This document shows positions 1 to 6,666 of a stretch of DNA of 18,274 nucleotides, piece by piece. Position 1 is the stretch's first letter, and each line of letters begins with the position of its first letter. Source of the DNA: Bordetella parapertussis. GTDB taxonomy: Bacteria > Pseudomonadota > Gammaproteobacteria > Burkholderiales > Burkholderiaceae_B. The notes beneath the pieces are model-generated. The model was not told the DNA's origin. It did no database searches and worked only from the letters and a program-made list of their open reading frames with translations. The stretch spans positions 1-18,274 of the forward strand of contig CAMBLP010000029.1 in NCBI GenBank assembly GCA_945868195.1. Direction: 5' to 3'. A program made the position numbers and the translations under genes.

Positions 1-258
1 GTTCATACGATTGAGGAAGCTTTTAATCACCCTCAGGCGATTGCCCGAGAAATGGTCGTTGAGTCGATGCATCCTAAAGCAGGGCTCGTTAAAGGGGTCG
101 GTTTCCCCATCAAATTTTCTGAGCAGCCACGTACTGCAGTTTTGCCTGCGCCTGAGTTGGGCGAGCACACGGTTCAAGTCTTGAGAGAGTTTGGCTTTAA
201 AGATGGAGAAATCAACGACCTTGTGCGAGACAAGGTCGTCTTGGATTCTTCTCAGTGA
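1..258 (+). CDS. Family III (CaiB/BaiF) CoA-transferase, C-terminal end only
   Basis: This is the last 85 codons of an open frame that is already open at base 1 and ends with TGA at 256-258. The 5' part lies outside the window. The segment has the C-terminal pattern of CaiB/BaiF CoA-transferases: a gene-specific stretch ending in HPQAIAREM, then GFPIKFSEQP, then PAPELGEHT near the end. The complete CoA-transferase at 2969-4192 has the same block (EPQVLARGM, GSPMKFSDTP, PPALGQHT), so the two are paralogues. The catalytic Asp region is not in the window, so activity and substrate cannot be judged. The next gene is convergent and starts its stop codon 28 bases downstream. An internal ATG at 52 is not a real start, because homology continues upstream of it to the window edge. 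Confidence 0.88.
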   Translation, partial: VHTIEEAFNHPQAIAREMVVESMHPKAGLVKGVGFPIKFSEQPRTAVLPAPELGEHTVQVLREFGFKDGEINDLVRDKVVLDSSQ

Positions 259-285
259 TGTTGATAAGAGGCGAAGCGTTTACGT

Positions 286-1074
286 TTACGCACTGCGTCC
301 ACTGACGAATTGACGACAGTTAGAGAGCAAGGTGTCGCTGGCTTTGGCCAGCAAGCCTTGGTCTGAGCCGAGTCCGACCATCTTGTAGCCCCATTCGATG
401 TAGCGGTGCGCATCGGCTTCGTTGGCCGCAAGGATGCCAATTGATTTGCCGTGTTTGGCGGCAATTGCAGGTAGCGACTGGATGGCTTTTTGTACCTCTG
501 GGTGATGTTGCTGTCCCAGAAATCCCATGCTAGCAGCCATGTCGTTGGGGCCAATGAAAGCGCCATCGACGCCTTCAACACAAATGATCGAATCAAAATA
601 TTTCACACCATCAGCGGATTCGATTTGAACGAGCACACAGATTTGTTCGTCAGCAGTTTGTGCATAATTGACCATGCGGCCCCAGCGATTGGCACGCTGT
701 TGACCGGCGACGCCTCGAATACCGCGATGAGGGTAGCGTGTTGAACGCACAATTTCCTGTGCTTGGTCAGCAGACTCAACGTTAGGCAAGATAAGTGTGC
801 GTACGCCCATGTCTAGATATTGTTTAACTAAATCTTTATCAAATTTAACCAGACGCACAGCAGGCTCTAAGTTGTAGCCTCCCAGCATTTGAATTTGAGT
901 CAATACAGTATGCATATCATTGGGCGAATGCTCCATGTCAAGTGTGAGCCAGTCATAGCCAGAACTCGCCACAATTTCAGTCGAGTAGCTGCTTGATAAC
1001 GCACACCACAGTCCTAACTGAACTTGTTTGCTGTAGAGGGCCGATTTAAGAGAATTTGGTTTGAGCATCGTCAT
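286..1074 (-). CDS. HpaI/HpcH-family class II pyruvate aldolase
   Basis: A 262-residue protein of the HpcH/HpaI aldolase/citrate lyase family, the usual length. Characterised members such as HpaI cleave 4-hydroxy-2-oxo acids to pyruvate and an aldehyde using a divalent metal and no covalent lysine. Visible motifs are DWLTLDMEHSPND (residues 41-53, including the catalytic-type His49), the VR pair with Arg74, RYPHRGIRG (113-121), metal ligand Glu152 in VQIES and metal ligand Asp178 in FIGPND. These match His45, Arg70, Glu149 and Asp178-equivalent Asp175 of HpaI, so the active site looks intact. The start at 1074 reads ATG ACG ATG; the second ATG (1068) is an alternative. It runs in the same direction as the nitroreductase but 153 bases downstream of it, so it may be transcribed separately. 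The substrate is unknown. Cytosolic. Confidence 0.92.
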   Translation of the reverse strand: MTMLKPNSLKSALYSKQVQLGLWCALSSSYSTEIVASSGYDWLTLDMEHSPNDMHTVLTQIQMLGGYNLEPAVRLVKFDKDLVKQYLDMGVRTLILPNVESADQAQEIVRSTRYPHRGIRGVAGQQRANRWGRMVNYAQTADEQICVLVQIESADGVKYFDSIICVEGVDGAFIGPNDMAASMGFLGQQHHPEVQKAIQSLPAIAAKHGKSIGILAANEADAHRYIEWGYKMVGLGSDQGLLAKASDTLLSNCRQFVSGRSA

Positions 1075-1194
1075 GTGAGTTTGTCTTTTCTTTTATGATG
1101 AATAGGCTTGTTGTTAAAACACCTCGTTGCAGTTTACTAAGAAGTTAAAAGAAAGAGGATTTTCAACTCAAGACTCGGTTTGCCTGAGGGTTTC

Positions 1195-1214
1195 TGACTG
1201 TCCGTGTGCAGTCA
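1195..1214 (-). terminator. Small hairpin just after the nitroreductase gene, possible terminator
   Basis: A perfect 6-bp inverted repeat, TGACTG (1195-1200) and CAGTCA (1209-1214), encloses an 8-base loop. It begins 13 bases beyond the nitroreductase stop codon on the minus strand. An overlapping alternative stem, CCGTG (1202-1206) with CACGG (1219-1223), also exists. There is no run of T after the stem on the minus strand, so this is not a convincing intrinsic terminator. It is the only structured element I see in the 153-base gap 1075-1227. The rest of that gap is AT-rich leader before the aldolase gene, with no clear promoter. Confidence 0.22.
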
Positions 1215-1227
1215 CGTTCACGGCTAG

Positions 1228-1890
1228 TTAGCGATGCCATGTTGTAAATTCGTCGACGTCCATTCTCGTACTTTGATAGCTATTGATGGGGGCTTGCATA
1301 TCCGGATAACCCAGAGACATCGACACGATGAGTTTTTTACTGGAGGGGATCTGTAAGCATTGACGTATCGCATCTGGATAACCCGAAACGGAGGCCTGCA
1401 TACAGGTGCCTAGCCCCGCCCCATGCGCCGCGAGCGTAAAGGACTGAAGGAATAATCCCATGTCGAGCGTGGACCAATGTTCGAGGGATGCATCCATGAA
1501 AAAGAAGGCCGCACAGGGTGCGCCAAAAAATTTAAAGTTTTGCAGACGTAAATCATTACGCAGGGTCTGGTCATCGCGACCAATACCGAGTGCGTTAAAA
1601 CGGCGAGTGCCGTGATCTTTGGAGCGAAAATCAAGTGCGGGGGGCCAGGACTCTGGGGCAGGAAAGTCGTACTTGGGTGGTATGTTATCGCTGGCAAGCT
1701 TAAACAGCACTTCGGCTAAGGCATCACGTTTCGCACCGGAAACGATGAAAACTTCCCAAGGTTGGGTGTTTTTATAAGAGGGGCTCCGCCCTGCGGCTTG
1801 TAAAACCTCTCTGAGCAGCGTCTCTGGGACTGGGGTTGATTTAAAGGCCCGAATACTTTGACGCGAATTGATGCCTTGCAGTAAATCCAT
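1228..1890 (-). CDS. Nitroreductase-family FMN oxidoreductase (first of two)
   Basis: A 220-residue protein of the nitroreductase superfamily, dimeric FMN enzymes that use NAD(P)H to reduce nitro groups, quinones or enoates. The N-terminal SRQSIRAF (about residues 9-16) is the FMN phosphate-binding segment. SPSYKNTQPWEV (about 36-47) is the conserved flavin-contact block. Near the C terminus, GAGLGTCMQASVSGYPD and the later SLGYPD (about 193-198) are the usual family signatures. The start at 1890 is supported by an AGGGGA Shine-Dalgarno about 7 bases upstream on the minus strand. It is divergent from the Bug receptor gene, sharing an 85-base intergenic region. It is only distantly similar to the second nitroreductase at 9342-9959, so the two are not a recent duplication. 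The substrate cannot be assigned. Confidence 0.93.
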   Translation of the reverse strand: MDLLQGINSRQSIRAFKSTPVPETLLREVLQAAGRSPSYKNTQPWEVFIVSGAKRDALAEVLFKLASDNIPPKYDFPAPESWPPALDFRSKDHGTRRFNALGIGRDDQTLRNDLRLQNFKFFGAPCAAFFFMDASLEHWSTLDMGLFLQSFTLAAHGAGLGTCMQASVSGYPDAIRQCLQIPSSKKLIVSMSLGYPDMQAPINSYQSTRMDVDEFTTWHR

Positions 1891-1944
1891 TTTAGAGTCC
1901 CCTAGGAATTATTATGCGAGGATTGTAGCGATGGTTTACAGTTA

Positions 1945-1959
1945 TGTGCTCAATACACA
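1945..1959. promoter_or_regulatory. Dyad TGTG-N7-CACA in the divergent nitroreductase/receptor spacer
   Basis: The 85-base spacer 1891-1975 between two divergent start codons holds a short dyad, TGTG at 1945-1948 and CACA at 1956-1959. It lies just upstream of the receptor gene's Shine-Dalgarno (GGAG, 1965-1968). A site here could regulate either gene, for example as a half-matched LysR-type or GntR-type operator, but an 8-base dyad is expected often by chance. No good -35/-10 pair is visible on either strand. Reported only because this spacer must hold the control elements of both divergent genes. Confidence 0.18.
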
Positions 1960-1975
1960 ATTTTGGAGACTAAAA

Positions 1976-2938
1976 ATGCGTTTTAATTTTTCGCGTACGT
2001 TGATTGCTGCTGCCACGTTGCTGGGCGCGACCTTGGCGCATGCCGCCTATCCCGATCGTAGCGTGACCTTGGTCGTGACGTACCCGCCAGGAGGCACAGC
2101 TGACCGGGTTGCCCGACTGATCGCACCGGAGCTTGCAAAAGAGCTCGGTCAAAACGTGATTGTGGACAATCGCGGCGGTGCGGGTGGCATGATCGGTGCA
2201 GCTTATGTTGCCAAGGCAGCCCCAGATGGCTACACCATCATGCTGGACGCCGCTAACCATACGCAAAATCCTGCTCTGCGCAAGATGCAGTTCGACACGC
2301 TCAAAGACTTTTCTTCAGTGATGTTGTTGCAGCGCGTTCCAAATATCTTGGTGTCGAGCCCCAACTTTCCCGCAAAAACGGTTCAGGATCTGATTAAGCT
2401 CACGACTCCCAAGACACCGGTCGTCCACTATGCGACCTCGGGTGCAGGAAGTGCCCAGCATTTGGCTGGCGCGTTATTTAACGCCTTAGCTGGGACCCAT
2501 CTGGAATCGGTGCATTACAAAGGAGGTGGCTTAGCCATTACCGACGTGATGTCTGGACAAGTACCTTTGGCCTTTGCAACGGTCGGTACGGCTCTTCCAC
2601 AGATCAAAGCTGGCAAACTGAATGTGATTGCTTCAGGGGGTGAAAAGCGTTCAGCTGTTTTACCGAATGTGCCCACGATCGCCGAAAGTGGTGTCAAGGG
2701 TTACTCAAGCTTTGAGTGGAACGCGATCTTTGCGCCCGGAGGCACACCGCCTGCTGTCATTGACCGGCTTAACAAGGCACTGGTTAAGGTCATGCAGCAG
2801 CCCTCGGTCAAAGCGGGTATCGATGCGTTTAGTGGTGAAATCATTGCGTCCTCACCACAGCAACTCGAAGAGTTTCGGCGCGCTGAGTTAGCCAAATGGC
2901 AGCGTGTCACAAAAGAGTTCAACATCAAGCTTGATTAA
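1976..2938 (+). CDS. Tripartite tricarboxylate transporter (Bug/TctC-type) periplasmic substrate-binding receptor
   Basis: A 320-residue periplasmic binding protein of the Bug (TctC) family, which binds carboxylates and related small molecules for TTT transport or for signalling. The chosen start, ATG at 1976, follows GGAG with 7 bases of spacing. It gives a textbook signal peptide (residues 1-23, arginines then a hydrophobic core, ending AHA before AYPDRS). The mature protein shows VTYPPGGTADRVARLI, VDNRGGAGG and AAPDGYTIML, then HYKGGGLAITDVMSGQVPLAF and NVPTIAE. These are the hallmark ligand-loop and hinge segments of the family. A longer reading from 1868 would run into the divergent nitroreductase gene and bury the signal peptide, so I reject it. 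No TctA or TctB membrane gene is present, so it is an orphan receptor here. Its place ahead of the CoA-transferase and amidohydrolase suggests it captures the cluster's substrate. Confidence 0.95.
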   Translation: MRFNFSRTLIAAATLLGATLAHAAYPDRSVTLVVTYPPGGTADRVARLIAPELAKELGQNVIVDNRGGAGGMIGAAYVAKAAPDGYTIMLDAANHTQNPALRKMQFDTLKDFSSVMLLQRVPNILVSSPNFPAKTVQDLIKLTTPKTPVVHYATSGAGSAQHLAGALFNALAGTHLESVHYKGGGLAITDVMSGQVPLAFATVGTALPQIKAGKLNVIASGGEKRSAVLPNVPTIAESGVKGYSSFEWNAIFAPGGTPPAVIDRLNKALVKVMQQPSVKAGIDAFSGEIIASSPQQLEEFRRAELAKWQRVTKEFNIKLD

Positions 2939-2968
2939 AGCATCATCTTTTAACTTTGGAATTTCCAC

Positions 2969-4192
2969 ATGTCAGGGCCACTTTCGCACATCAAAGTTCT
3001 CGATCTATCCCGTGTGCTCGCAGCACCTTGGGCCGCGCAAAATCTCGCTGATTTAGGCGCAGATGTTATCAAGATTGAACGCCCTATTAAGGGCGATGAT
3101 TCCCGCGCCTTTGCGCCACCTTTTCTAAAGGATGAGCAGGGTAATACGACACGCGAGTCGGCTTATTTTTGTGCGGCCAATCGTGGCAAACGCTCGATCA
3201 CGATTGATATCTCCAAGCCCGAAGGGCAAGAGCTAGTGCGTGAACTCGCAAAAAATGTTGATGTGATCCTTGAGAACTATAAAGTGGGTGATCTTGCGCG
3301 CTATGGACTCGGCTACGAGGATATCAAAGCCATCAACCCTGCCGTCATTTACTGTTCAGTGACTGGTTTTGGTCAAACGGGTCCCGAAAAGGACCGCCCA
3401 GGTTATGACTTCATGGCTCAAGGCATGGGCGGTTTGATGAGTATTACTGGCGAGCGAGATGATCTGCCGGGTGGTGGACCGCAGCGTGTCGGTGTGCCGA
3501 TTATCGACCTGACAACGGGGATGTATGCAAGCATCGCTATTTGTGCCGCGATCGCACATCGTGCCGTGACCGGCAAGGGGCAGTGGATTGATGTTTCTTT
3601 GCTCGATTCTTGTGTGGCCTTTCTTGCGAATCAGGCGATGAACTATTTCGCAACCGGTGAGCCGCCTAAGGCAATTGGTAATGCGCATCCCAATATCGTT
3701 CCCTATCAGACCTTTAAAACGGCTGACGGTGCATTGATTTTGGCCTGTGGAAATGACAATTTATTTAATAAGTTTTGCGAAATCGCTGATTGCGTACATC
3801 TTTCCAAAGATCCGTTGTATTCCACAAACGGCGCACGCGTAAAAAATCGCGAAGCGATCACCAATATTTTGAATGATATTTTTCTGCAGCGTCCGACGCG
3901 CGAATGGGTCAAGATGCTGGATGAGGCCGGCGTGGCGAATGGTCCGATTAATAATATTGCCCAAGTATTCGAGGAGCCTCAGGTCTTGGCGCGGGGTATG
4001 AAAATTGAACTCCCGCATGCTGTGGCGGGTACGGTGCCATTGGTCGGCAGTCCGATGAAGTTTTCCGATACGCCGATCAAGCATGAGATTCCCCCACCTG
4101 CTTTGGGTCAGCATACAGACGAAATTTTGCTGTCAGTCTTAAAAAAATCACAGGATGAGGTCACTTCGCTTAAGACGAAGGGCATCGTGTAG
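2969..4192 (+). CDS. Family III (CaiB/BaiF) CoA-transferase
   Basis: A 407-residue protein, the normal length for family III CoA-transferases, which move CoA between a donor thioester and a free acid through an aspartyl-CoA anhydride. The N-terminal block IKVLDLSRVLAAPWAAQNLADLGADVIKIE (in segments, residues 8-37) and NRGKRSI (71-77) mark the Rossmann half. Next come GFGQTGP (133-139) and the segment around Asp180 in PIIDLTTGMYA, which I take as the catalytic aspartate. The C-terminal PPALGQHT closes the fold. The start follows GGAA with 7 bases of spacing, 30 bases after the receptor stop, so co-transcription is likely. The stop TAG (4190-4192) sits inside the first copy of a 20-bp tandem duplication. 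It likely activates the acid released or imported by the cluster, but the substrate is not predictable. Confidence 0.95.
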   Translation: MSGPLSHIKVLDLSRVLAAPWAAQNLADLGADVIKIERPIKGDDSRAFAPPFLKDEQGNTTRESAYFCAANRGKRSITIDISKPEGQELVRELAKNVDVILENYKVGDLARYGLGYEDIKAINPAVIYCSVTGFGQTGPEKDRPGYDFMAQGMGGLMSITGERDDLPGGGPQRVGVPIIDLTTGMYASIAICAAIAHRAVTGKGQWIDVSLLDSCVAFLANQAMNYFATGEPPKAIGNAHPNIVPYQTFKTADGALILACGNDNLFNKFCEIADCVHLSKDPLYSTNGARVKNREAITNILNDIFLQRPTREWVKMLDEAGVANGPINNIAQVFEEPQVLARGMKIELPHAVAGTVPLVGSPMKFSDTPIKHEIPPPALGQHTDEILLSVLKKSQDEVTSLKTKGIV

Positions 4193-4227
4193 TCTGTCAT
4201 TGATTAATGTAGTCTGTCATTGATTAA
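4188..4227 (+). repeat. Perfect 20-bp tandem duplication
   Basis: Bases 4188-4207 and 4208-4227 are identical and directly adjacent. The unit begins TGTAGTCTG and ends CATTGATTAA. The first copy includes the CoA-transferase stop codon (4190-4192), so the duplication lengthens only the spacer to the amidohydrolase gene, from about 49 to 69 bases, and changes no protein. The exact identity suggests a recent slippage event or a duplication kept for spacing. The unit contains no obvious hairpin. Confidence 0.97.
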
Positions 4228-4261
4228 AAAAATTGGTATCAAATATAAAAGGGGAGATTGC

Positions 4262-5950
4262 ATGTACGATTTAATCATCAGACAAGCTCAGGTGTTCGAT
4301 GGATTGGGAAATCCAGGTGTCATCACGGATGTGGCCATTCAAAATGGTGTTGTCGCTGAAATTGGTGCGGTAATCGGTACGGCAAAACAAGAGGTCGATG
4401 CCAAGGGTTTGTCCTTGATGCCTGGAATCGTCGATTTGCATACTCACTTTGATGCTCAAGTGACTTGGGATCCTACTCTGTCGCCATCTCCTGCTTTAGG
4501 TGTGACGACGGTTGTGATGGGAAACTGTGGTTTTGGTATCACGCCATGCCCAGCAGAGCATCGCGAAACCATGATGAAAAATCTCTCTGTTGTCGAGGGG
4601 ATGGATCTTAATTCGTTGTTGAATGGTATCAACTGGAATTTTGAAACCTTCAAAGAGTATTTGGATCAGTTGCGGGCAACAAAGCCCTATCTGAATACGG
4701 CTTTATTTGCAGGTCACTCGGTGGTGCGGACTGCGGTGATGGGTGAGGCAGGTTCGCAAAATGTCACGCCGACCCCTCAAGAGCTTGAGGCGATGTGTCA
4801 ATTGGTGCGCGAGGCCATGCAAGCCGGCGCGATTGGTTTTGCATCTTCTTTTTCGCCTAACCATAGCGGCTATGGCGGCATCCCCATGCCCTCAACGATC
4901 GCGACCGAAGAGGAATTATTAACGTTGTCCGGTGTGATGAAAGAGTTCGATCGGGGTGTATTCATGATGGCGACGGGCGCGCGTGCGACGCCCGAGGTGA
5001 TTGAAAAAGTCGCAGCGAATAGTGGTCGACCTGCTTTTATTTCGACTGTCCTGTCAATGTACAACCCTGCGACACCTGATCTGGCCATCACCTATTATGA
5101 AAAAGCCGAGCAGGCGCGTGCACGTGGCAACGAGGTCTATATCTTATCGAGTTGCCAGCCCTTGTCTTTTGATTTCACGCTCGAGGAGCCTTATCCGCTT
5201 TATAGTCATTCTGCTTTTGATCGGGTTAAAAACCGTCCCGCAGCAGAAATTCTGAGCGCTTACAAGGATCCCGCATTCCGCGCGCAGTTCAGAAATGATC
5301 TCAATAATCTAAAACCTGGCATTTTGTTTCTCGGCGACTGGAATTATCTCGAAGTGGGTGAGGTCTCAATGCCAGAGCATGTCGAGCTTGAGGGGATGAG
5401 CTTCGTTGCGTTGGGAAAAAAATGGGGAATGGATCCACTTGATGCCTTCTTTGAGTTGGCCATCAAAGAGAATCTAAAAAATCATGTGATTGGTAAATTT
5501 TTCAATCATATCGATGAGGGTGTGGCTCCCTTACTCAAACATTCTTCTTCTGTTGTCACGCTGTCTGATGCTGGTGCGCATTTGATTTATATGTGCGATG
5601 CGGCCTTTGGTTTGCATTTCCTCGGACATTGGGTACGGAAAACAGGTGAGTTTTCCCTCGAAGAGGGCATTCGACGCCTCACGAGTCATGCGGCAGATCG
5701 TTTTAAGATCCCCAATCGTGGTCGATTGGTCAAGGGAGCACCTGCGGACATGCTGCTGTTTGACCCCCAAGAGGTCGGAATGTCAAAACTTGAAACCTTG
5801 CACGATCTGCCGGGCGGCGGGGCTCGCAAGGTGCGATCAGGTACAGGCATCCATGGCGTTTGGGTTAATGGGTGCATGGTGCACGATGGCAAAGACTACG
5901 TACAGCTTGCCGAAGGTCCAGGCCATGTGATTGACTCCTTTATGCACTAA
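4262..5950 (+). CDS. D-aminoacylase-like amidohydrolase (N-acyl-D-amino-acid deacylase family)
   Basis: A 562-residue amidohydrolase-superfamily protein related to N-acyl-D-amino-acid deacylases. The start at 4262 follows a strong GGGGAG with 5 bases of spacing; a longer TTG-initiated reading from 4220 lacks a ribosome site. An N-terminal beta cap (about 1-50) precedes PGIVDLHTHFDAQ, with the HxH metal pair His60 and His62. MGNCGFG holds Cys89, matching the bridging Cys96 of the Alcaligenes D-aminoacylase. LSDAGAH holds Asp436, matching the catalytic Asp. ADMLLFDP and VWVNG at the C terminus close the cap. The positions of the other two zinc histidines (His220 and His250 in that enzyme) appear to be Gly239 in MMATGAR and Thr262 in FISTVL, so it may bind one metal or act on a different amide, imide or lactam. 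It lies between a CoA-transferase and a crotonase, which suggests a catabolic hydrolase that frees an acid. Confidence 0.9.
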   Translation: MYDLIIRQAQVFDGLGNPGVITDVAIQNGVVAEIGAVIGTAKQEVDAKGLSLMPGIVDLHTHFDAQVTWDPTLSPSPALGVTTVVMGNCGFGITPCPAEHRETMMKNLSVVEGMDLNSLLNGINWNFETFKEYLDQLRATKPYLNTALFAGHSVVRTAVMGEAGSQNVTPTPQELEAMCQLVREAMQAGAIGFASSFSPNHSGYGGIPMPSTIATEEELLTLSGVMKEFDRGVFMMATGARATPEVIEKVAANSGRPAFISTVLSMYNPATPDLAITYYEKAEQARARGNEVYILSSCQPLSFDFTLEEPYPLYSHSAFDRVKNRPAAEILSAYKDPAFRAQFRNDLNNLKPGILFLGDWNYLEVGEVSMPEHVELEGMSFVALGKKWGMDPLDAFFELAIKENLKNHVIGKFFNHIDEGVAPLLKHSSSVVTLSDAGAHLIYMCDAAFGLHFLGHWVRKTGEFSLEEGIRRLTSHAADRFKIPNRGRLVKGAPADMLLFDPQEVGMSKLETLHDLPGGGARKVRSGTGIHGVWVNGCMVHDGKDYVQLAEGPGHVIDSFMH

Positions 5951-5967
5951 GTTTTGAGACGCCTAAG

Positions 5968-6663
5968 ATGATTATTTCACGTCATGAGGAAGGTGTCCTT
6001 TGGCTTTCGTTGAATCGAACTACGGCTGCAAACTCTCTTAATCTTGAGCTCTATGATGCGTTGCATGATTCAATGCGACAGGCTGCCGCAGACCCTGAGG
6101 TCCAGTGCATCGTTCTGACAGGCGAAGGATCCAAAGCTTTTTGTGCTGGTGCGGATTTAAAAGCATTTGTGGAATTGGGCCGTGAACAAGCGGAGCTTCG
6201 TCACCTTGCTTTGCTTGAGAGATGTTTCGAGGATGTCTTGAGTTGCGGCAAGCCTGTCGTGGCGTGTGTACAAGCTGCGGCAGTAGGTGCAGGTTTGATG
6301 TTGGCGGCTCTGTGTGACGAGATTGTGATGGCAGAGCAGACTTGGGTATCGTTACCAGAGGTGTTATTCGATATGCCAACACCGATTGGTGCCGCGATTG
6401 TCTCGTCTCGGGTGCGTCATCGTGCCCTTCATCGACTTGTACAGCTTGGTGAGCGTGTGGGCGCAGCGGAGTGTCTTTTAGAGGGACTTGCCACTCAGAT
6501 TGTGCCGCTTGAGCACTTGCGCGAGGCAACCGAAGTTCGGGCACGCGCTTTGGCTAAGATCCCTCACCATGCGTATGCGATCAATAAACAGTGGATGACA
6601 CAGTCCATTCGTACCGAGCTCGCACAAGCTTGCCGCTTGGCACGCTCGGTACTAGAGCCTTGA
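5968..6663 (+). CDS. Short enoyl-CoA hydratase/isomerase (crotonase) family protein
   Basis: A 231-residue crotonase-fold protein, shorter than the usual 255-265. EGSKAFCAGADLKAF (residues 53-67) is the first oxyanion-hole segment. VGAGLMLAALCDEIVMAE (107-123) is the second conserved helix and strand, followed by SLPEV with Glu131. In enoyl-CoA hydratase two glutamates add water; Glu131 matches the second (Glu164 of the rat enzyme). The position of the first (Glu144) is Met111. The protein is therefore more likely an isomerase, thioesterase or decarboxylase-type crotonase than a true hydratase, or it uses another residue. It starts 17 bases after the amidohydrolase stop with only a weak ribosome site, so it probably belongs to the same transcript. 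It ends on TGATCA, directly against the convergent MDR gene. Confidence 0.88.
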   Translation: MIISRHEEGVLWLSLNRTTAANSLNLELYDALHDSMRQAAADPEVQCIVLTGEGSKAFCAGADLKAFVELGREQAELRHLALLERCFEDVLSCGKPVVACVQAAAVGAGLMLAALCDEIVMAEQTWVSLPEVLFDMPTPIGAAIVSSRVRHRALHRLVQLGERVGAAECLLEGLATQIVPLEHLREATEVRARALAKIPHHAYAINKQWMTQSIRTELAQACRLARSVLEP

Positions 6664-6666
6664 TCA
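6661..6666. other. TGATCA palindrome forming both stop codons of convergent genes
   Basis: The crotonase gene ends with TGA at 6661-6663 and the convergent MDR gene ends with TGA read from 6666 to 6664. The palindrome TGATCA therefore supplies both stops with no base between the genes. No bidirectional terminator hairpin is visible near the junction, so the two transcripts probably read into each other. Confidence 0.95.

Noticed and set aside
270..290. Possible terminator between the convergent CoA-transferase and aldolase genes
   Set aside because: Only a 4-bp GCGT/ACGC stem and a short direct repeat of GTTTAC are present, with no T tract.
1868..1975. N-terminal extension of the Bug receptor gene starting at 1868
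   Set aside because: It overlaps the start of the divergent nitroreductase gene, and the ATG at 1976 has a Shine-Dalgarno and begins a perfect signal peptide.
4220..4261. TTG start at 4220 for the amidohydrolase
   Set aside because: No ribosome site precedes it, it lies within the tandem duplication, and ATG 4262 has GGGGAG at proper spacing and begins the family's usual N terminus.
6038..6544. 168-codon open frame antisense to the crotonase gene
   Set aside because: Its translation is low-complexity and histidine-, proline- and glutamine-rich with no recognisable motif, typical of a shadow of the coding frame opposite, where the crotonase motifs are clear.
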